NCBI GenBank assembly: GCA_030673725.1 | Contig: DAOVIL010000005.1 | Location: 1 to 13,447 of the forward strand | DNA length: 13,447 nucleotides | DNA from: Candidatus Aenigmatarchaeota archaeon | Lineage (GTDB): Archaea > Aenigmatarchaeota > Aenigmatarchaeia > QMZP01 | Reading direction: 5' to 3' | Part shown: in pieces, positions 12,291 to 13,447 of the stretch | Layout of the letters: each line of letters begins with the position of its first letter | How positions within the stretch are numbered: the stretch's first letter is position 1 | Notes under the pieces: model-generated | The model's database searches: none | What the model was told of the DNA's origin: nothing | What the model saw: the letters and a program-made list of their open reading frames with translations, nothing else | Program-made: the position numbers and the translations under genes

Positions 12291-13447
12291 ATGGAGAAGT
12301 ATATCCCCGGTCAGGACATAAAACTCGACACAGACGTGGATGAGAAACAGTTCGGGGAGCTGGAGTTCGAGGCCCTGCTAATGACCCTGAAGGAGATGGA
12401 CGACCCTGTCCTATACGGCGTGACAGAAGGGGGCTCTGTCTCCTCAGAGCCAGTCATCCATGACGGCAGGGTATACTTCGGCTGCTGCGACAGGAACTTC
12501 TACTGCCTGGATACTGAGACAGGCAGGAAGGTATGGGAGTTCAAGACAGGGGCCCCCATCATCCTGGATTCCGTCATCCATGACGGCGTCATATACTTCG
12601 GCTCCTTTGACCACAACCTGTATGCTGTAACGCTTGAAGGCGACCTTGTATGGAGATTTGACTGCGGTGACATGCCAGGGAACCCGGGCTACCATGACGG
12701 TGTAGTCTATATCGGCTCAAAGAACGGGAACCTCTATGCAGTGGATGCCAGGACAGGGAGGCAGCTCTGGAAGTTCAGCACCAATGGGCCGATAGCCAGC
12801 AAGCCTGAAGTGTATAAGGGCAGCATCTACTTCGGCTCCTGGGACCACAAGTTCTATTGCATTGACCTTAAAGGGAAGGTGAGATGGAAATTCATGTGCG
12901 GCCATGCAGCCGGGTCAGCCACCATAAAAGGCGGTATTATCTACTTCAGCTCCTTTGACTGCAACATCTACGCCATGATGCCCGACGGCAAGCTCAAATG
13001 GAAATACACCGCTGCAGCGCCCATCTACTCCACCTACAGGCCTGCCATATCAGGGAACACAATCTTCTTCTGCATAAAGGACAACTGCATATACGCAGTG
13101 GACACAAAGGAAGGAAAGCTGAGGTGGAAGTTCAAGAGCGGGAACATGATGACCAATGTGCCCCTCATACATAAGGGCATAGTGTACGCAGGCTCATGCG
13201 ACGGCAACATGTATGCAATTGAAAAAAATACAGGGAAGGAGCTCTGGCGCTTCTCCACGCCTCTTGCGCTTTTCGCGCCTCCTGTGACCTATAAGGACAG
13301 GCTCTACTTCGGGGGAGGCGACAGCAGGTTCTACTGCCTCACGCTTGACGGAAAGCTGGTCTGGACCTTCAAGACCAGCCTCAGCTACCCTGTGAGCATT
13401 GACCTGAGCAAGTCCCCCATGAAGAAGGCAGCTGAGATAGTCTGGAC
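12291..13447 (+). CDS. PQQ/BamB-type beta-propeller repeat protein, partial at right edge
   Basis: The frame from ATG 12291 is open to the window end (385 codons). After an N-terminal leader of about 45 residues (MEKYIPGQDIKLDTDVDEKQFG) it consists of about eight repeats of roughly 40 residues. Each has the PQQ-propeller hallmark: a YFGS-like strand, a polar turn, a YA/YC[IVL]D-like strand, and a Gly-Lys turn followed by W-[KREQT]-[FY] (VWEFKTG, VWRFDCG, LWKFSTN, RWKFMCG, KWKYTAA, RWKFKSG, LWRFSTP, VWTFKTS). Eight blades would close a propeller. Most such proteins are exported or periplasmic; here there is no signal peptide and cysteines are frequent (FGCCDRNFYCLD, FDCGD, KFYCID, CIKDNCIYAVD), which suggests a cytosolic scaffold. 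Real PQQ binding is not implied. The start is supported by the TATA-like box 26 nt upstream. The C-terminus lies beyond the window. Confidence 0.92.
   Translation, partial: MEKYIPGQDIKLDTDVDEKQFGELEFEALLMTLKEMDDPVLYGVTEGGSVSSEPVIHDGRVYFGCCDRNFYCLDTETGRKVWEFKTGAPIILDSVIHDGVIYFGSFDHNLYAVTLEGDLVWRFDCGDMPGNPGYHDGVVYIGSKNGNLYAVDARTGRQLWKFSTNGPIASKPEVYKGSIYFGSWDHKFYCIDLKGKVRWKFMCGHAAGSATIKGGIIYFSSFDCNIYAMMPDGKLKWKYTAAAPIYSTYRPAISGNTIFFCIKDNCIYAVDTKEGKLRWKFKSGNMMTNVPLIHKGIVYAGSCDGNMYAIEKNTGKELWRFSTPLALFAPPVTYKDRLYFGGGDSRFYCLTLDGKLVWTFKTSLSYPVSIDLSKSPMKKAAEIVW

Noticed and set aside
12444..12905. Minus-strand frames with recurring AVMDD-like text
   Set aside because: The recurrence comes from reading the beta-propeller repeats backwards (complement of VIHDG codons) and is not a separate repeat gene.

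Overview
This window looks archaeal, on gene content and on signals. It encodes the archaeal/eukaryotic ribosome-recycling ATPase ABCE1, the archaeal branch of the YchF/OBG GTPases, and a CDP-alcohol phosphatidyltransferase. Many start codons have an A/T-rich TATA-like box about 25-35 nt upstream, and several transcripts are probably leaderless. Codon use is strongly biased (Arg AGG, Ile ATA, Leu CTG, Lys AAG, Asp GAC) at a moderate G+C content. The density of small membrane proteins, overlapping genes and conserved unknowns would fit a small-genome archaeon such as a DPANN lineage, but the phylum cannot be fixed from this sequence. I see no tRNA, rRNA, CRISPR array or insertion sequence.

Layout, left to right. 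Positions 1-317 hold the N-terminal part of an unknown helical protein on the minus strand. A 167-bp non-coding stretch follows, then a 55-residue membrane protein and the archaeal YchF-like GTPase, both minus. A VanZ-like membrane protein (plus) diverges from the GTPase and converges on a polytopic membrane protein (minus). That gene in turn diverges from ABCE1 (plus, 3173-4945). ABCE1 meets, stop codon against stop codon, a six-gene minus-strand operon read from 7910 down to 4946. The operon order is two tandem paralogous unknown proteins, a YdjM-type membrane metal-dependent hydrolase, a CDP-alcohol phosphatidyltransferase, a membrane protein with a very acidic tail, and a cysteine-rich thioredoxin-like DUF2703 protein. 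Positions 7964-8511 hold two convergent small membrane proteins.

The right part carries a two-gene plus-strand unit. It encodes a 529-residue unknown protein and a 629-residue endonuclease-IV/xylose-isomerase-like TIM barrel with a large insertion. A tiny zinc-ribbon protein (42 aa, minus) and a PQQ-type beta-propeller (plus, cut by the right edge) then diverge from a 28-bp shared promoter.

How the genes may work together: the minus operon looks membrane- and lipid-centred, with head-group transfer, an integral membrane hydrolase and a membrane anchor with a charged tail. The 529/629-aa pair is the best candidate for an undescribed two-component system: a TIM barrel that keeps nearly the full endonuclease-IV metal-ligand set plus a co-transcribed large partner of unknown fold. 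A second notable signal is a 34-bp near-identical direct repeat that gives two adjacent operon genes the same C-terminal ten residues and flanks a gene with foreign-looking codon use.
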